Positions 1-8,424 of a DNA stretch of 64,000 nt are shown here, piece after piece. The notes below the pieces were generated by a model. The model was not told where the DNA came from and made no database searches. It saw only the letters and a program-made list of their open reading frames with translations. Position numbers and translations under genes: made by a program. This DNA is from Solibacteraceae bacterium (GTDB lineage Bacteria > Acidobacteriota > Terriglobia > Bryobacterales > Bryobacteraceae), in NCBI GenBank assembly GCA_026984795.1, contig JALSRK010000052.1:1-64000 (forward strand), in the 5' to 3' direction. How positions within the stretch are numbered: the first letter of the stretch is position 1; every line of letters begins with the position of its first letter.

Positions 1-137
<137 letters not shown>

Positions 138-236
138 TCAAGTCGAACTGATCTTTTTCCTTCCTCACGCCCGTGCCCGGAGATCGGGGCTGCGGGCCTT
201 TTCCGCCGGGCCACGGCCGGCGGGCAGCGTCTCGGC

Positions 237-530
237 TCAGTCCTCCAGCACGCCGAGGATCTCGTCCTCGCGCATGATGAGGCACTCTTCGCCGTCGATC
301 TTCACCTCGTTGCCGGCGTACTTGCCGAAAAGAACTTTGTCTCCCACCTTCACATCCAAGGGCACGAGCTTGCCGTCGTCGAGCCGCTTGCCCTGGCCGA
401 CGGCGACGACCTCGCCCCTCTGCGGCTTCTCCTTGGCCGTGTCCGGAATGTAGATGCCGCCCGAAGTCTTTTCTTCTTCCTCTTCGAGCCGTTTGACGAC
501 CACGCGGTCGTAGAGCGGACGAATCTTCAT
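237..530 (-). CDS. groS: 10 kDa co-chaperonin GroES
   Basis: The 97-residue protein has the normal GroES length and family features: the N-terminal [13 protein letters not shown] strand, the mobile loop around [18 protein letters not shown] (residues 19-36) that docks on GroEL, and the C-terminal [17 protein letters not shown]. It caps the GroEL ring and acts in the cytoplasm. It is the first gene of the groES-groEL operon on the minus strand. A CIRCE-like inverted repeat at 618-644 lies about 90 bp upstream, so heat-shock control by HrcA is likely. Confidence 0.98.
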   Translation of the reverse strand: MKIRPLYDRVVVKRLEEEEEKTSGGIYIPDTAKEKPQRGEVVAVGQGKRLDDGKLVPLDVKVGDKVLFGKYAGNEVKIDGEECLIMREDEILGVLED

Positions 531-617
531 CGTGCTAATGCCTCCAACGTCTGTTCTGTCGGTTGATGGAATCGGATCGGGGGACGCCCGTGACCGGGCC
601 GCCCAACTCCTCTACTA

Positions 618-644
618 TTAGCACACCCTCGGGAGGAGTGCCAG
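618..644 (-). promoter_or_regulatory. CIRCE-like HrcA operator of groESL
   Basis: The + strand shows TTAGCACAC, nine bases, then GAGTGCCAG. The CIRCE consensus is TTAGCACTC-N9-GAGTGCTAA, so the spacing is exact, the left arm matches 8 of 9 and the right arm 7 of 9. It lies between groES and the upstream region, where HrcA would block groESL transcription. A hrcA gene is present in the same window at 29622. Confidence 0.85.
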
Positions 645-691
645 CGCGTCTGGATAACCGTCAGTCGATCAGCAACTTACGTATACTCCGG

Positions 692-1627
692 TCAGAGCGC
701 CGGACGCGGGCGCCGGCGGCAAAACTCCACCACTGCGTCGATCCGGGCCACGCCGGCGCACAGGACCGTGTCGGCCCCGCCCCAGTAGAGCTTGAGCGTG
801 CCGTCGTCTTCGGCGACCGCCCCGCAGGTGAAGACGACGTTGGGGACGTAGCCGGTACGCTCCCAAGGGTCTTCGGGCTGCAGGATCCAGTCGTCGGCGA
901 CCGCGACACGGGAAGGATCCTCGAGATCGTGCAGGGCTACGCCGAGGCGGTAGACGGCCCCGTCCATCGTTTTGAAGACGCCGTGAAAGATATTCAGCCA
1001 GCCGGCGGGAGTCTCCACCGGCGGGGCGCCGGGGCCGACCTTCATCTCGTCCCAGTGGTAGGCGGCGGGCTTGATGAGGATGCGCGAGTCGCCCCAGTGG
1101 ACGAGGTCGGGCGAGTAGGAGATCCAGATCGACCAGGGGGCGATCTCCGAATGGGGCCGGTCGAGGCGCACGTAGCGGCCGCCGAACCTGCGGGGAAACA
1201 GGACGACGTTGCGGTAGTCGGCCTGGGTGATCAGCGAGACCCGCTCTACGTTGCGGAAATCGGCCGTGCGCGCCAGAGCGATGCGGACGCCGTGGCGGGA
1301 GTAGGCGCTGTAAGTGATCCAGTAGTCCTCGCCGATGCGGGTGACGCGGGGATCCTCGACGCCGAACTCCTCATAGGTGGCGAAGGGCTCGCCGCGGGCC
1401 GGGACCAGGAACGGCTCCGCCCGGACCTGGAACCGGAAGCCGTCGTCCGAGTCGGCGATGCCGATGATCGAGCGGCCGTTGCGCAGGTGGGAGCGGAACA
1501 GCATCACGTAGCGCCCGTCGTGCTTGACGACGGCGGCGTTGTGGACCGTCTCCACCGGGTAAGGAACATCGTCGCGGGTGAGTATCGGATTCCCGCTGTA
1601 ACGCTCAACCAGAGGCGCAGGCTTCAT
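692..1627 (-). CDS. Glycoside hydrolase family 130 protein (beta-mannoside phosphorylase-like), copy A
   Basis: The 311-residue protein has the GH130 signature: an N-terminal RYSGNPILTRDDVPYP blade, a GVEDPR motif (EDPR at residues 91-94) typical of the family, then repeated blades ending in KLYWGGADTVLCAGVA. GH130 enzymes form a five-bladed beta-propeller and usually phosphorolyse beta-mannosides to mannose 1-phosphate, though some members hydrolyse. No signal peptide is seen, so it should act in the cytoplasm. The ATG at 1627 overlaps the TGA of the upstream gene by four bases (ATGA), which fixes the start and shows translational coupling. It is the last gene of the GT/GH130 operon. The exact substrate cannot be read from the sequence. 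Confidence 0.88.
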   Translation of the reverse strand: MKPAPLVERYSGNPILTRDDVPYPVETVHNAAVVKHDGRYVMLFRSHLRNGRSIIGIADSDDGFRFQVRAEPFLVPARGEPFATYEEFGVEDPRVTRIGEDYWITYSAYSRHGVRIALARTADFRNVERVSLITQADYRNVVLFPRRFGGRYVRLDRPHSEIAPWSIWISYSPDLVHWGDSRILIKPAAYHWDEMKVGPGAPPVETPAGWLNIFHGVFKTMDGAVYRLGVALHDLEDPSRVAVADDWILQPEDPWERTGYVPNVVFTCGAVAEDDGTLKLYWGGADTVLCAGVARIDAVVEFCRRRPRPAL

Positions 1628-2688
1628 AGGCGATCTTCCGAGTCGTCCAGTTCCGGAGCCGCCCCTCTCCACGCCGCGCGGACGCGCCGTGAGGCGTCGC
1701 CGCTGAACCGGACCCGGGCCCGGGCCCGGGGACAGACGAGGTCGAGGCTCCGGGTCGGAAATGCTTCGATACGAACCGGTCCCGGCCCCGACCGCTGCAA
1801 CGCCAGCCGGTGGCCGGGCAGCAAGACGGCCCCGATGTCGGTTTCCCTCTCTCCCGCCCGTAGTTTGCGCACCACGATGGCTTGCGGCCCGGTGCAAGTG
1901 ATCGCCACGGTCTCCGGGCCGGCCTCCAGGCGGCAGCCGTGGCCCTCCATCGTCTCCAGCGTCTCCAGTTCGAACACTTCGCCGAGCTCTTGCTCCGGGT
2001 TGAGGATGGCGACGTAGCGGTCGTTGTACTCGGCCAGGTAGCCGCCGAACTCCATCACCGGGACAGGCGCCCCCTCGGGCATCCGGAGCTCCAGCACCAC
2101 CGGCTTGCCGATCAGGCGCTCGAGCAGAGGCTCGTACGCATTGGCCACCACGTCCACCAGCGTGCCGCCGAGCTTGCTGATCCGGCCGGACTCGGCCTTC
2201 ACCGCCGCGGCCACCGGGCTTTTGCCGGTGATGCGGCCCACCAGGAGGCCGAGTGTATTCACGATGGCGTCCCGGACCAGATTGACGAGGTTTCCGGCGG
2301 CGCGCACGGCCCGGCGCCAGAGCGGCGGATCCACCCGGCGGCGAAGCTGGCGCTCCCGCTCGGCCAGCTCTTCACGGGTGAGGCCGAAGCGGGTGCGGCA
2401 GACGGCCACGACCTGGACCAGTTCCTCGGCGTAGATCAGGGCCCCGGACTTGGCCAGCAGGCCGGAGGCGCCGGCCGGCGAATCGAAAACGACGTGAGCG
2501 CCCTGGCTGTGAACGAACAGGTCGCCCCACAGCGCCGGGCGGTCCGGCAGCAGGACGGTGGCGTGGGAGTCGTGGAAGAGCCGCAGGCACTCGTCGCGGC
2601 GGACGCGGCGGATCAACGCCCCGGCGAGCGTGGCCAGGAAGATGAGGGCGATGGTCGCCCAGAACAGATCGTCGAGGCCGAGCACCAT
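1624..2688 (-). CDS. Unrecognised membrane-anchored protein of the GT/GH130 operon
   Basis: I do not recognise a named family. The 354-residue protein starts MVLGLDDLFWATIALIFLAT, with a single hydrophobic helix at about residues 8-26 followed by arginines, which suggests an N-terminal anchor with the rest in the cytoplasm. Residues about 55-200 are mixed helical (AYEPLLERLIGKPVVLELRM ends this part), and the last 130 residues look beta-rich with several short strands. The start at 2688 (or the GTG at 2691) follows the TAA of the upstream glycosyltransferase (2694-2696) within a few bases. Its own TGA overlaps the GH130 gene downstream. The tight coupling implies a role with the glycan enzymes. 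Confidence 0.75.
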   Translation of the reverse strand: MVLGLDDLFWATIALIFLATLAGALIRRVRRDECLRLFHDSHATVLLPDRPALWGDLFVHSQGAHVVFDSPAGASGLLAKSGALIYAEELVQVVAVCRTRFGLTREELAERERQLRRRVDPPLWRRAVRAAGNLVNLVRDAIVNTLGLLVGRITGKSPVAAAVKAESGRISKLGGTLVDVVANAYEPLLERLIGKPVVLELRMPEGAPVPVMEFGGYLAEYNDRYVAILNPEQELGEVFELETLETMEGHGCRLEAGPETVAITCTGPQAIVVRKLRAGERETDIGAVLLPGHRLALQRSGPGPVRIEAFPTRSLDLVCPRARARVRFSGDASRRVRAAWRGAAPELDDSEDRL

Positions 2689-2693
2689 CACGC

Positions 2694-3722
2694 TTACTCT
2701 CGCGCCGCGAGGCTTACCCCGAGGATACGCTCGTAGACGCGGACGTAGTCGTCCACCATGCGGTCCACGCTGAAGCGCTGCTCCACCCAGCGGCGGCAGG
2801 CGCGCCGGTCGATCTCGCCGATGCGGCCGAGGGCTTCCACGGCTTCTTCCAGGTCCCGGCAGAGGAAGCCGGTGCGGCCGTGGTCGATCACCTCCGGCAT
2901 GCTGCCGCGGTTGATGGCGACGACCGGCGTGCCGCAGGCCTGGGCCTCGACGACGGAGAGCCCGAACGGCTCGTCGAAGCGGATCAGGTGCAGCAGAGCA
3001 TAGGCGCCGCCCAGCAGCTTGTCGCGTTTCTCGGGACCGGCGCTGCCGACGTAGACGATGCGGTCGCCGTCGATGTGGGGCCGGACTTCCCGTTCGAAGT
3101 ACTCGCGGTCCTGGATGATGCCGGCCATGATGAGCCGGCGCCCGACCCGCCGGGCGGCCTCGATGGCTTCGCGGGCGCCCTTCTCCGGATGGAAGCGCCC
3201 GAAGAAGAGCAGGTAGCCCTCGGGCAGCTCGCGGAAGGTGAACAGGCTGAGGTCGATGCCGTGATGGACGGTGGCGATGTAGTCGAGTTCGGGGCTGCGG
3301 TCGGCGTCGCTGATGGAGACGTAGTGGACGCGGCCGTTGTACTTCTTGTAAACCGGCAGGATGCGCGGCGAGCTGAAGCCGTGGATGGTGGTGACCACCG
3401 GCGTGCGGGTCATCGCCGTGTAGGTGAGCGGCAGGAAGTCGAAGTGGTTGTGGATGAGGTCGAACTCGTCGCCGTGCTCGAAGCACTCGGAGATATGGAG
3501 ACACTCCCAGACCTTGGGCATGATCTCCGGGTCCTCTTCGTAGCCGCGGGGGCAGACGGCGTGGAGCTTCGCCTTGGTGATCGAATCGGCGGTGGCGAAC
3601 AGCGTGACGTCGAGGCCGCGGTCCACCAGGCCTTCGGTGATCAGCGAGACGACGGCCTCCCATGGCCCATAGTGGCGCGGCGGTGTGCGCCAGGCGATGG
3701 GCGAGAGCATGGCGAGCTTCAC
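2694..3722 (-). CDS. GT4-type glycosyltransferase
   Basis: The 342-residue protein has a two-Rossmann-domain GT-B layout. The N-terminal half begins KLAMLSPIAWRTPPRHYGPW with the glycine-containing acceptor loop, and has FDLIHNHFDFLPL and TTIHGF motifs. The C-terminal half has LLFFGRFHPEKGAREAIEAA and FDEPFGLSVVEAQACGTPVV, with the EPFG..E pattern (EX7E-like) that binds the sugar nucleotide in retaining GT4 enzymes. It probably adds a hexose from an NDP- or GDP-sugar in the cytoplasm. The ATG at 3722 overlaps the stop of the upstream GH130 gene by four bases. Acceptor and donor are not determined by sequence. Confidence 0.9.
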   Translation of the reverse strand: MKLAMLSPIAWRTPPRHYGPWEAVVSLITEGLVDRGLDVTLFATADSITKAKLHAVCPRGYEEDPEIMPKVWECLHISECFEHGDEFDLIHNHFDFLPLTYTAMTRTPVVTTIHGFSSPRILPVYKKYNGRVHYVSISDADRSPELDYIATVHHGIDLSLFTFRELPEGYLLFFGRFHPEKGAREAIEAARRVGRRLIMAGIIQDREYFEREVRPHIDGDRIVYVGSAGPEKRDKLLGGAYALLHLIRFDEPFGLSVVEAQACGTPVVAINRGSMPEVIDHGRTGFLCRDLEEAVEALGRIGEIDRRACRRWVEQRFSVDRMVDDYVRVYERILGVSLAARE

Positions 3723-4675
3723 CGCCCGCCTCCCGCGCCCGGATCGCCGTGGACCTCGAGCCAGGCGAGGACTTCTTCGAGAGACGACGTGGCGGCGCAG
3801 ATGGCGGTGTCGGCCGCCCCGTAGTAGATGCGAAGCTCATCACCCGAGAGGATCCAGCCGCAGCAGAAGACGACGTTGCCGACATCGCCGGCGCGCTCGT
3901 ACGGCTCCTCCGGGCCGAAGACCCACTCCGCAGAGCGGGCGAGCACCCGGGACGGGTCGCCGGAGTCCAGCAAAGCGAGCCCCTGGCGGTAAATGGAGCC
4001 GCTCACGGTTTCCCGCACTCCGTGGTAAAGGACCAGCCAGCCACGGGAGGTCTCCAGCGGAGGAGCCGAGACGCCGATCTTGTTCGCATCCCACCAGCCG
4101 CCGCGGCGGGCGGGAAGCGTGAGGCGGTGCCGGCCCCAGTGCTTGAGGTCAGGCGAAGCGGCCAGCCAGATGTGGGCGCCCACGCCCGGCATCTTCGGCA
4201 TAGGCCGATGGAGCATGCGCCAGGCTCCATCGATGCTCAAGGGGAACAGGGCGGCGTCCTTGTTCTCCGGCGGCAGCACAGCGCCGTAACGCTCGAAGGA
4301 GCGGAAGTCTTCGGTAACGGCCAGGCTGACCAGCGGACCCGCTGAGCTGAACGAGGTGTACGTGACGACCCACTGGTTGAGCTCCGGCAGCCAGGTGATC
4401 CGCGGGTCTTCGATGCCCCATTGCTCCTCGGGGAACCGCTCGGGGGAGGGCGCCAGCGCCGGCTGGGGCTCGACGCGCCAGTTCGTAAAGCCGTCGGCGC
4501 TACGGGCGACGGTGAAGTGCGAGATGCCGGTGCGGTCTTCGATCCGGAGCAGCAGCAAGGTCTCGCCATCCACGAGCGCGGCGCCGGCGTTGAAGACGCT
4601 GTTGACCGGGTAGGGCACGTCGGCGGCGGTCAGCACGGGGTTGGCCGGGTGGCGGCGGAACAAGGCGTCCATCAT
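3719..4675 (-). CDS. Glycoside hydrolase family 130 protein, copy B
   Basis: The 318-residue protein is a second GH130 member, clearly related to but divergent from the copy at 692-1627. It has RRHPANPVLTAADVPYPVNS at the N-terminus, the GIEDPR motif (EDPR at 89-92), WGRHRL and GVSAPPLETSRGWLVLYHGV blades, and ends with LRIYYGAADTAICAATSS. The family carries out phosphorolysis or hydrolysis of beta-mannosides. No export signal is visible. The start at 4675 lies two bases after the stop of the upstream glycosyltransferase, and its stop overlaps the next GT gene. Two GH130 paralogs in one operon suggest different linkage or chain-length preferences, as in known paired mannoside phosphorylases; this is inference. 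Confidence 0.88.
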   Translation of the reverse strand: MMDALFRRHPANPVLTAADVPYPVNSVFNAGAALVDGETLLLLRIEDRTGISHFTVARSADGFTNWRVEPQPALAPSPERFPEEQWGIEDPRITWLPELNQWVVTYTSFSSAGPLVSLAVTEDFRSFERYGAVLPPENKDAALFPLSIDGAWRMLHRPMPKMPGVGAHIWLAASPDLKHWGRHRLTLPARRGGWWDANKIGVSAPPLETSRGWLVLYHGVRETVSGSIYRQGLALLDSGDPSRVLARSAEWVFGPEEPYERAGDVGNVVFCCGWILSGDELRIYYGAADTAICAATSSLEEVLAWLEVHGDPGAGGGR

Positions 4676-4677
4676 CG

Positions 4678-5904
4678 TCAGAATTCCGGTTCCAGCTCGA
4701 CGGTCTTTCCGGTCCGCTTAGCCTCGCGGGCGAGCCCGTAAGCTTCGTTGTATTGCCGGGCCACGACCTCCCAGGAGACCACCTCGTCGAGGTAGCGTTT
4801 GAGGTTCTCGCCGAGCTCGAGCCGCAGACCCTCGTCGCAGGCCAACTGGATGACCTGTTCGTAGAGCATCCTCTTATTGGTGAACAGTAGCCCGCCGCCG
4901 CTCTCCAGCGTCTGGGCGGTGAGCCCCTCCATCGGCGCCGTCGTCGTGTAGGGCTTGTTCAGCGCGATGATCCGGGCGAGGGTGCCGGACTGGGTCTCGT
5001 CGGTCGAGGGCAGGACGATGAAGTCACAGACGGCCATCATCTTGTAGTACAGCTCGCCGCGGGGGATGAACTCGTGGTAGTGGGCGATGCCCTTGCTCTC
5101 GAGCTGCAGCGCTTCCTGCTTCCACTTCTCGTAGTCGGCCCGGTGGTTCGGATCCCTCATGGCGCCCGCCGCCAGCAGGTCCCAGTCGATGCCCGAGCGC
5201 CGGAGGATCTCCTCGTGGAGCGACTCCCACATCGACAGCAGAATGTCCCAGCGCTTGTTGGACTGGATCCAGCCGATCATCCCGACGATGTGCTCGGAGA
5301 GCCCGAAGCGGTCCAGGCCGAGCTCCTGCCGCAGCTTGGGGATCTCCTCGATGCCCCAGCGGCGGTCCGGCCGGGCCCCGTGGGGCACCACCATGATGTT
5401 TCGCGGCGTCTTCCAGCCGTAGCCGGGAAAGGTCCACTCGAGCCGCCACTTCTGGTAATGGCACTTGAAGAGCACCACGTCGGCGCGCTGGCACATCTCA
5501 TAGATGAAATTGGCTTCCACGTCGCGCAGCCGGCCGTGGACGGTATGCGGTTCGACGACCGTGGGAAAGTCGCTGATGGCCTCGAGCAACGTGAGGAACC
5601 CCTCGTTGTTGTCCCCGACTCCGCGCTCGTCGCGGTACTCGTAGAGGCCGTATTCGTGCTCCAGATGCACCGCGTATGGATCGAGATCCCGGATCTTCTC
5701 GGCCACCGGCTTCCACCAGTTCCGCCGGCTCATGTCGATGAGAGGGAAGACGCCCTCGCCGGCGCCGTCGGTGTGGCTGATGACGAGCACCTCGCGGTCC
5801 GGGTTGGCCTTCTGGATGAACTCCCGGGCTTCCTCGGTGAAGGTCGCGATGCCGCAAAGCCGCGGGGGATAGGAACTGATCATCACGATCGGGCTTGCTG
5901 ACAT
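4678..5904 (-). CDS. GT4-type glycosyltransferase
   Basis: The 408-residue GT-B protein starts MSASPIVMISSYPPRLCGIA, with the PPRLCGIATFTEE loop shared with the N-terminus of the upstream 770-residue protein (LPRRCGIATFTFD). Other landmarks are VHLEHEYGLYEY, VVEPHTVHGRLR, VVPHGARPDRRWG and a C-terminal PSTDETQSGTLARIIALNKP that occupies the place of the nucleotide-sugar binding EX7E region. It probably transfers a sugar from a nucleotide donor in the cytoplasm. A GGTGAG sequence precedes the ATG. It lies 53 bp after the upstream gene and two bases before the GH130 copy B gene, so it is part of the same operon. Confidence 0.88.
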   Translation of the reverse strand: MSASPIVMISSYPPRLCGIATFTEEAREFIQKANPDREVLVISHTDGAGEGVFPLIDMSRRNWWKPVAEKIRDLDPYAVHLEHEYGLYEYRDERGVGDNNEGFLTLLEAISDFPTVVEPHTVHGRLRDVEANFIYEMCQRADVVLFKCHYQKWRLEWTFPGYGWKTPRNIMVVPHGARPDRRWGIEEIPKLRQELGLDRFGLSEHIVGMIGWIQSNKRWDILLSMWESLHEEILRRSGIDWDLLAAGAMRDPNHRADYEKWKQEALQLESKGIAHYHEFIPRGELYYKMMAVCDFIVLPSTDETQSGTLARIIALNKPYTTTAPMEGLTAQTLESGGGLLFTNKRMLYEQVIQLACDEGLRLELGENLKRYLDEVVSWEVVARQYNEAYGLAREAKRTGKTVELEPEF

Positions 5905-5957
5905 GACGTCTCACCCGTTCCGATGGAGTATAGAGTCAAGATTCCAGAGTATACCGC

Positions 5958-8267
5958 TCAGACGACCTCCGCCTTTTCTTGGGGCTCAGCGGCGGCCTCT
6001 CTCTTCATTTCGTTCCATTGATAGAGTTCCAACAGGCTGAGCAGGCAGGCCAAGGTGGATTCGGCGCCCTGGTTCCGGTTGACGCCGTCGGCGTTCAGCC
6101 CATCGCAGCAGCCGCCGCTGCGGTAGTCGTAGAGGGGCTGATTCAGGTCGTTGCGGCCGAGGAACCACTCCAGGATGCGCCGTGCCTCCTCGATCCAGGA
6201 CTGATCCTGAGTGACATTGTACGCTTCCAGGCAGGCTTCGATCATGGCGTGGGCCTCGATCGGCTGCTGATCGTAGCGGGCCTTGGCGCCGCCCCGGGGA
6301 TACCAGCCGCGGTTCCCCACCGGGACGAAGTGGCCTTTGGGATCCGTCTGGATGTCAACCAGCCATCGGAGGCTTCTGAGACCGGCCTCGACCATCTCTC
6401 CGCGCATGAGCCATTGCCCGGAAAGCAGCAAGGCGTGGGGGATCTTGCCGTTGGCGTAGGTGAGCTTGTTCTCGATCCACGGCCAGTCGTCGGAGGCGTT
6501 GCGTCGATACATCTCGAAGAGCCGGTTCGCCAGGGTCTCGCGCACGCGGCGGGCTTCGCTGTCGCCGGAGAAGCGCCGCAGGTAGGCGTGGATGCCGACC
6601 AGGCCGAACGCCCAGGCCCGCGGCGAAACCATGTCGAGCAGCGCCGGCAAGGCTCGGTCGAACAACTGGAGGGCGAATCCGGTCAACGCTTGCTGCGGCG
6701 AGAGCGCCACCGCCACCCCCAACCCCCAGATGGCCCGGCCGTGGCTGTCCTCGGATCCCTCGCGCTCGAGCCACTCTCGGTTATAGCTCATGAAGTTGCG
6801 GAAACGGCCGGTGTCCTCGTTGAAGGCGTGGCCGAGGAAGCTCAGGTAACGGCAGGCCAGCTCCACCGTCTGCTCGCTGTCGGTGGTGACCTCGGCGGCC
6901 TGGAGAGCCACGATGAGGGCGCGGGCGTTGTCGTCGGTGCAGTAGCCGTGGACGCGGTCCGGCACGATGAACGTGGCGTGCTGCAGGATGCCGGTGCCGT
7001 CAGTGAGCCGGTAAAGATGATCGAGCTTCGGCTCGGGGATCTCCAACGGCAGATCCTGAAGCGTAGGGGTGCGGAAGACGACCCGGGGCCGGCGTTCCCG
7101 CTCCCGCCGGATCTCGGCGAAGACCGCCAGATAACGCCGGGCCACCTCTTTCCAGACCATGTCGCGGCAGAAGTTGTAGGCCCGCTTCCGCATGGCATGG
7201 CGCTCGAGCTCGTTGTCGAAGAGGTAGACGATCTCCCTCGCCAGGGCTTCCGAATCCCGGAACGGCACCAGGCGGCCGCGGCCGTCGGCGAGCATCTCCT
7301 CGGCGTACCAGTAAGGCGTCGAGACCGTGGCCTTGCCCGCCCCCATGGCATAAGCCAGCGTGCCGGAGACGATCTGTTCCCGGTTCAGATACGGCGTGAC
7401 GTAGACGTCGGCGGCGCCGAGGAATTCGCAGAGCTCCTTGAGGTCTACGAACCGGTTGTGGAACATGATGTGCTCCTCGACGCCGAGATCGCGGGCCCGG
7501 CGCTGCAAGGAGAGCCGGTAGGATTCACCTTGCTCGCGCTTGACGTGCGGATGAGTGGCGCCAAGAACGACGTAGGTGACGTCCGGGTGCTTCTCGGCGA
7601 TGGCCGGCAGGGCGTCGATCATGTATTCCAGACCCTTGCCCGGGCCGACGAGCCCGAAAGTCAAGATCACCTTCCGCCCCTCGAGGCCGAACTGGTCCTT
7701 GTAGAAATTCGGATCGACGAACGGCACGTCCGGGATGCCGTGAGGAACCATCTCGAGCTTCGCCTCGGGGATGGCGTACACCTCCCGCAGGATCTCGGAG
7801 GCTTTGTGGCTCATCACCACCAGGCGGTCCGAGAGCCGGCAGAGTTCCTCGATGATCTTCCGCTGGCCCGAGCTCGGCTGCTGCAGCACCGTGTGGAGCG
7901 TGGTGACCACCGGCATGCGCAGGCGTCCGAGCAGTTCCAGGATGTGGGAGCCGTACTCGCCGCCGTAGATGCCGTACTCATGCTGGAGACAGACCGCGTC
8001 CACCTGGTTGATGTTCAGGAAGTCGGCCGCCAGACGATAGTCCGCCAGGCTCTTCTGGTCGAGTTCGAACCGCACCTGGACGGGGTAACGGTAGCCCGCC
8101 GGGATGTCGTTCATGGCCAGGGCCCAGAACTCCATCTCGCGAAACTCCTCGGCCAGGGCCTGGTGCAAATCGAACGTGAACGTGGCGATACCGCAGCGCC
8201 GCGGCAGGAAGGTGCCGATCAAGGCGATGGCGCTCGGGCCGGGGCGGTAGATCGATCCTGAACTCAT
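5958..8267 (-). CDS. Two-domain protein: GT4-type glycosyltransferase fused to a putative alpha/alpha-barrel carbohydrate domain
   Basis: First gene of the operon, about 769 residues. Residues 1 to about 400 are a GT4 enzyme (LPRRCGIATFTFDLHQALAE, LQHEYGIYGGEYGSH, MVPHGIPDVPFVD, ILTFGLVGPGKGLEYMIDAL, VSGTLAYAMGAGKATVSTPY). Residues about 415-755 are helical with paired motifs such as HGYCTDDNARALIVALQAAE, SHGRAIWGLGVAVA, WPWIENKLTYANGKIPHALL and EAHAMIEACLEAYN. This pattern suggests an (alpha/alpha)6-type toroid as in many glycan-active enzymes, but I cannot name the family. The ATG at 8267 sits behind GAGGTGG; a GTG at 8270 is an alternative start. Confidence 0.82.
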   Translation of the reverse strand: MSSGSIYRPGPSAIALIGTFLPRRCGIATFTFDLHQALAEEFREMEFWALAMNDIPAGYRYPVQVRFELDQKSLADYRLAADFLNINQVDAVCLQHEYGIYGGEYGSHILELLGRLRMPVVTTLHTVLQQPSSGQRKIIEELCRLSDRLVVMSHKASEILREVYAIPEAKLEMVPHGIPDVPFVDPNFYKDQFGLEGRKVILTFGLVGPGKGLEYMIDALPAIAEKHPDVTYVVLGATHPHVKREQGESYRLSLQRRARDLGVEEHIMFHNRFVDLKELCEFLGAADVYVTPYLNREQIVSGTLAYAMGAGKATVSTPYWYAEEMLADGRGRLVPFRDSEALAREIVYLFDNELERHAMRKRAYNFCRDMVWKEVARRYLAVFAEIRRERERRPRVVFRTPTLQDLPLEIPEPKLDHLYRLTDGTGILQHATFIVPDRVHGYCTDDNARALIVALQAAEVTTDSEQTVELACRYLSFLGHAFNEDTGRFRNFMSYNREWLEREGSEDSHGRAIWGLGVAVALSPQQALTGFALQLFDRALPALLDMVSPRAWAFGLVGIHAYLRRFSGDSEARRVRETLANRLFEMYRRNASDDWPWIENKLTYANGKIPHALLLSGQWLMRGEMVEAGLRSLRWLVDIQTDPKGHFVPVGNRGWYPRGGAKARYDQQPIEAHAMIEACLEAYNVTQDQSWIEEARRILEWFLGRNDLNQPLYDYRSGGCCDGLNADGVNRNQGAESTLACLLSLLELYQWNEMKREAAAEPQEKAEVV

Positions 8268-8334
8268 CACACTCCACCTCTGTTGTTATTGAACACGAAA
8301 AGAACCGCTCGGACGAAAGGAGGGACCGCTTACT

Positions 8335-8363
8335 ATTATACCCGCCCGCCGCCCCCCCCAACC
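8335..8363 (-). promoter_or_regulatory. Promoter of the GT/GH130 operon
   Basis: On the minus strand a perfect TATAAT (8340-8335) follows 17 bp after GGTTGG (8363-8358), which is a weak -35. The predicted start lies about 60 nt before the 770-residue GT gene, with GAGGTGGAG as ribosome binding site. The spacer is a G-run, which is unusual. Confidence 0.6.
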
Positions 8364-8424
8364 GCGCGAACAACGGCGGCAGGCATCGGCAGGTTCGGAG
8401 AAAACCGCCTCCGATGAAGCCGTT

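Noticed and set aside
1628-1897. Longer N-terminus for the GH130 copy A protein
   Set aside because: The extra 90 residues are arginine/glycine-rich, lie over the upstream gene and lack similarity; the ATGA overlap at 1627 fits better.
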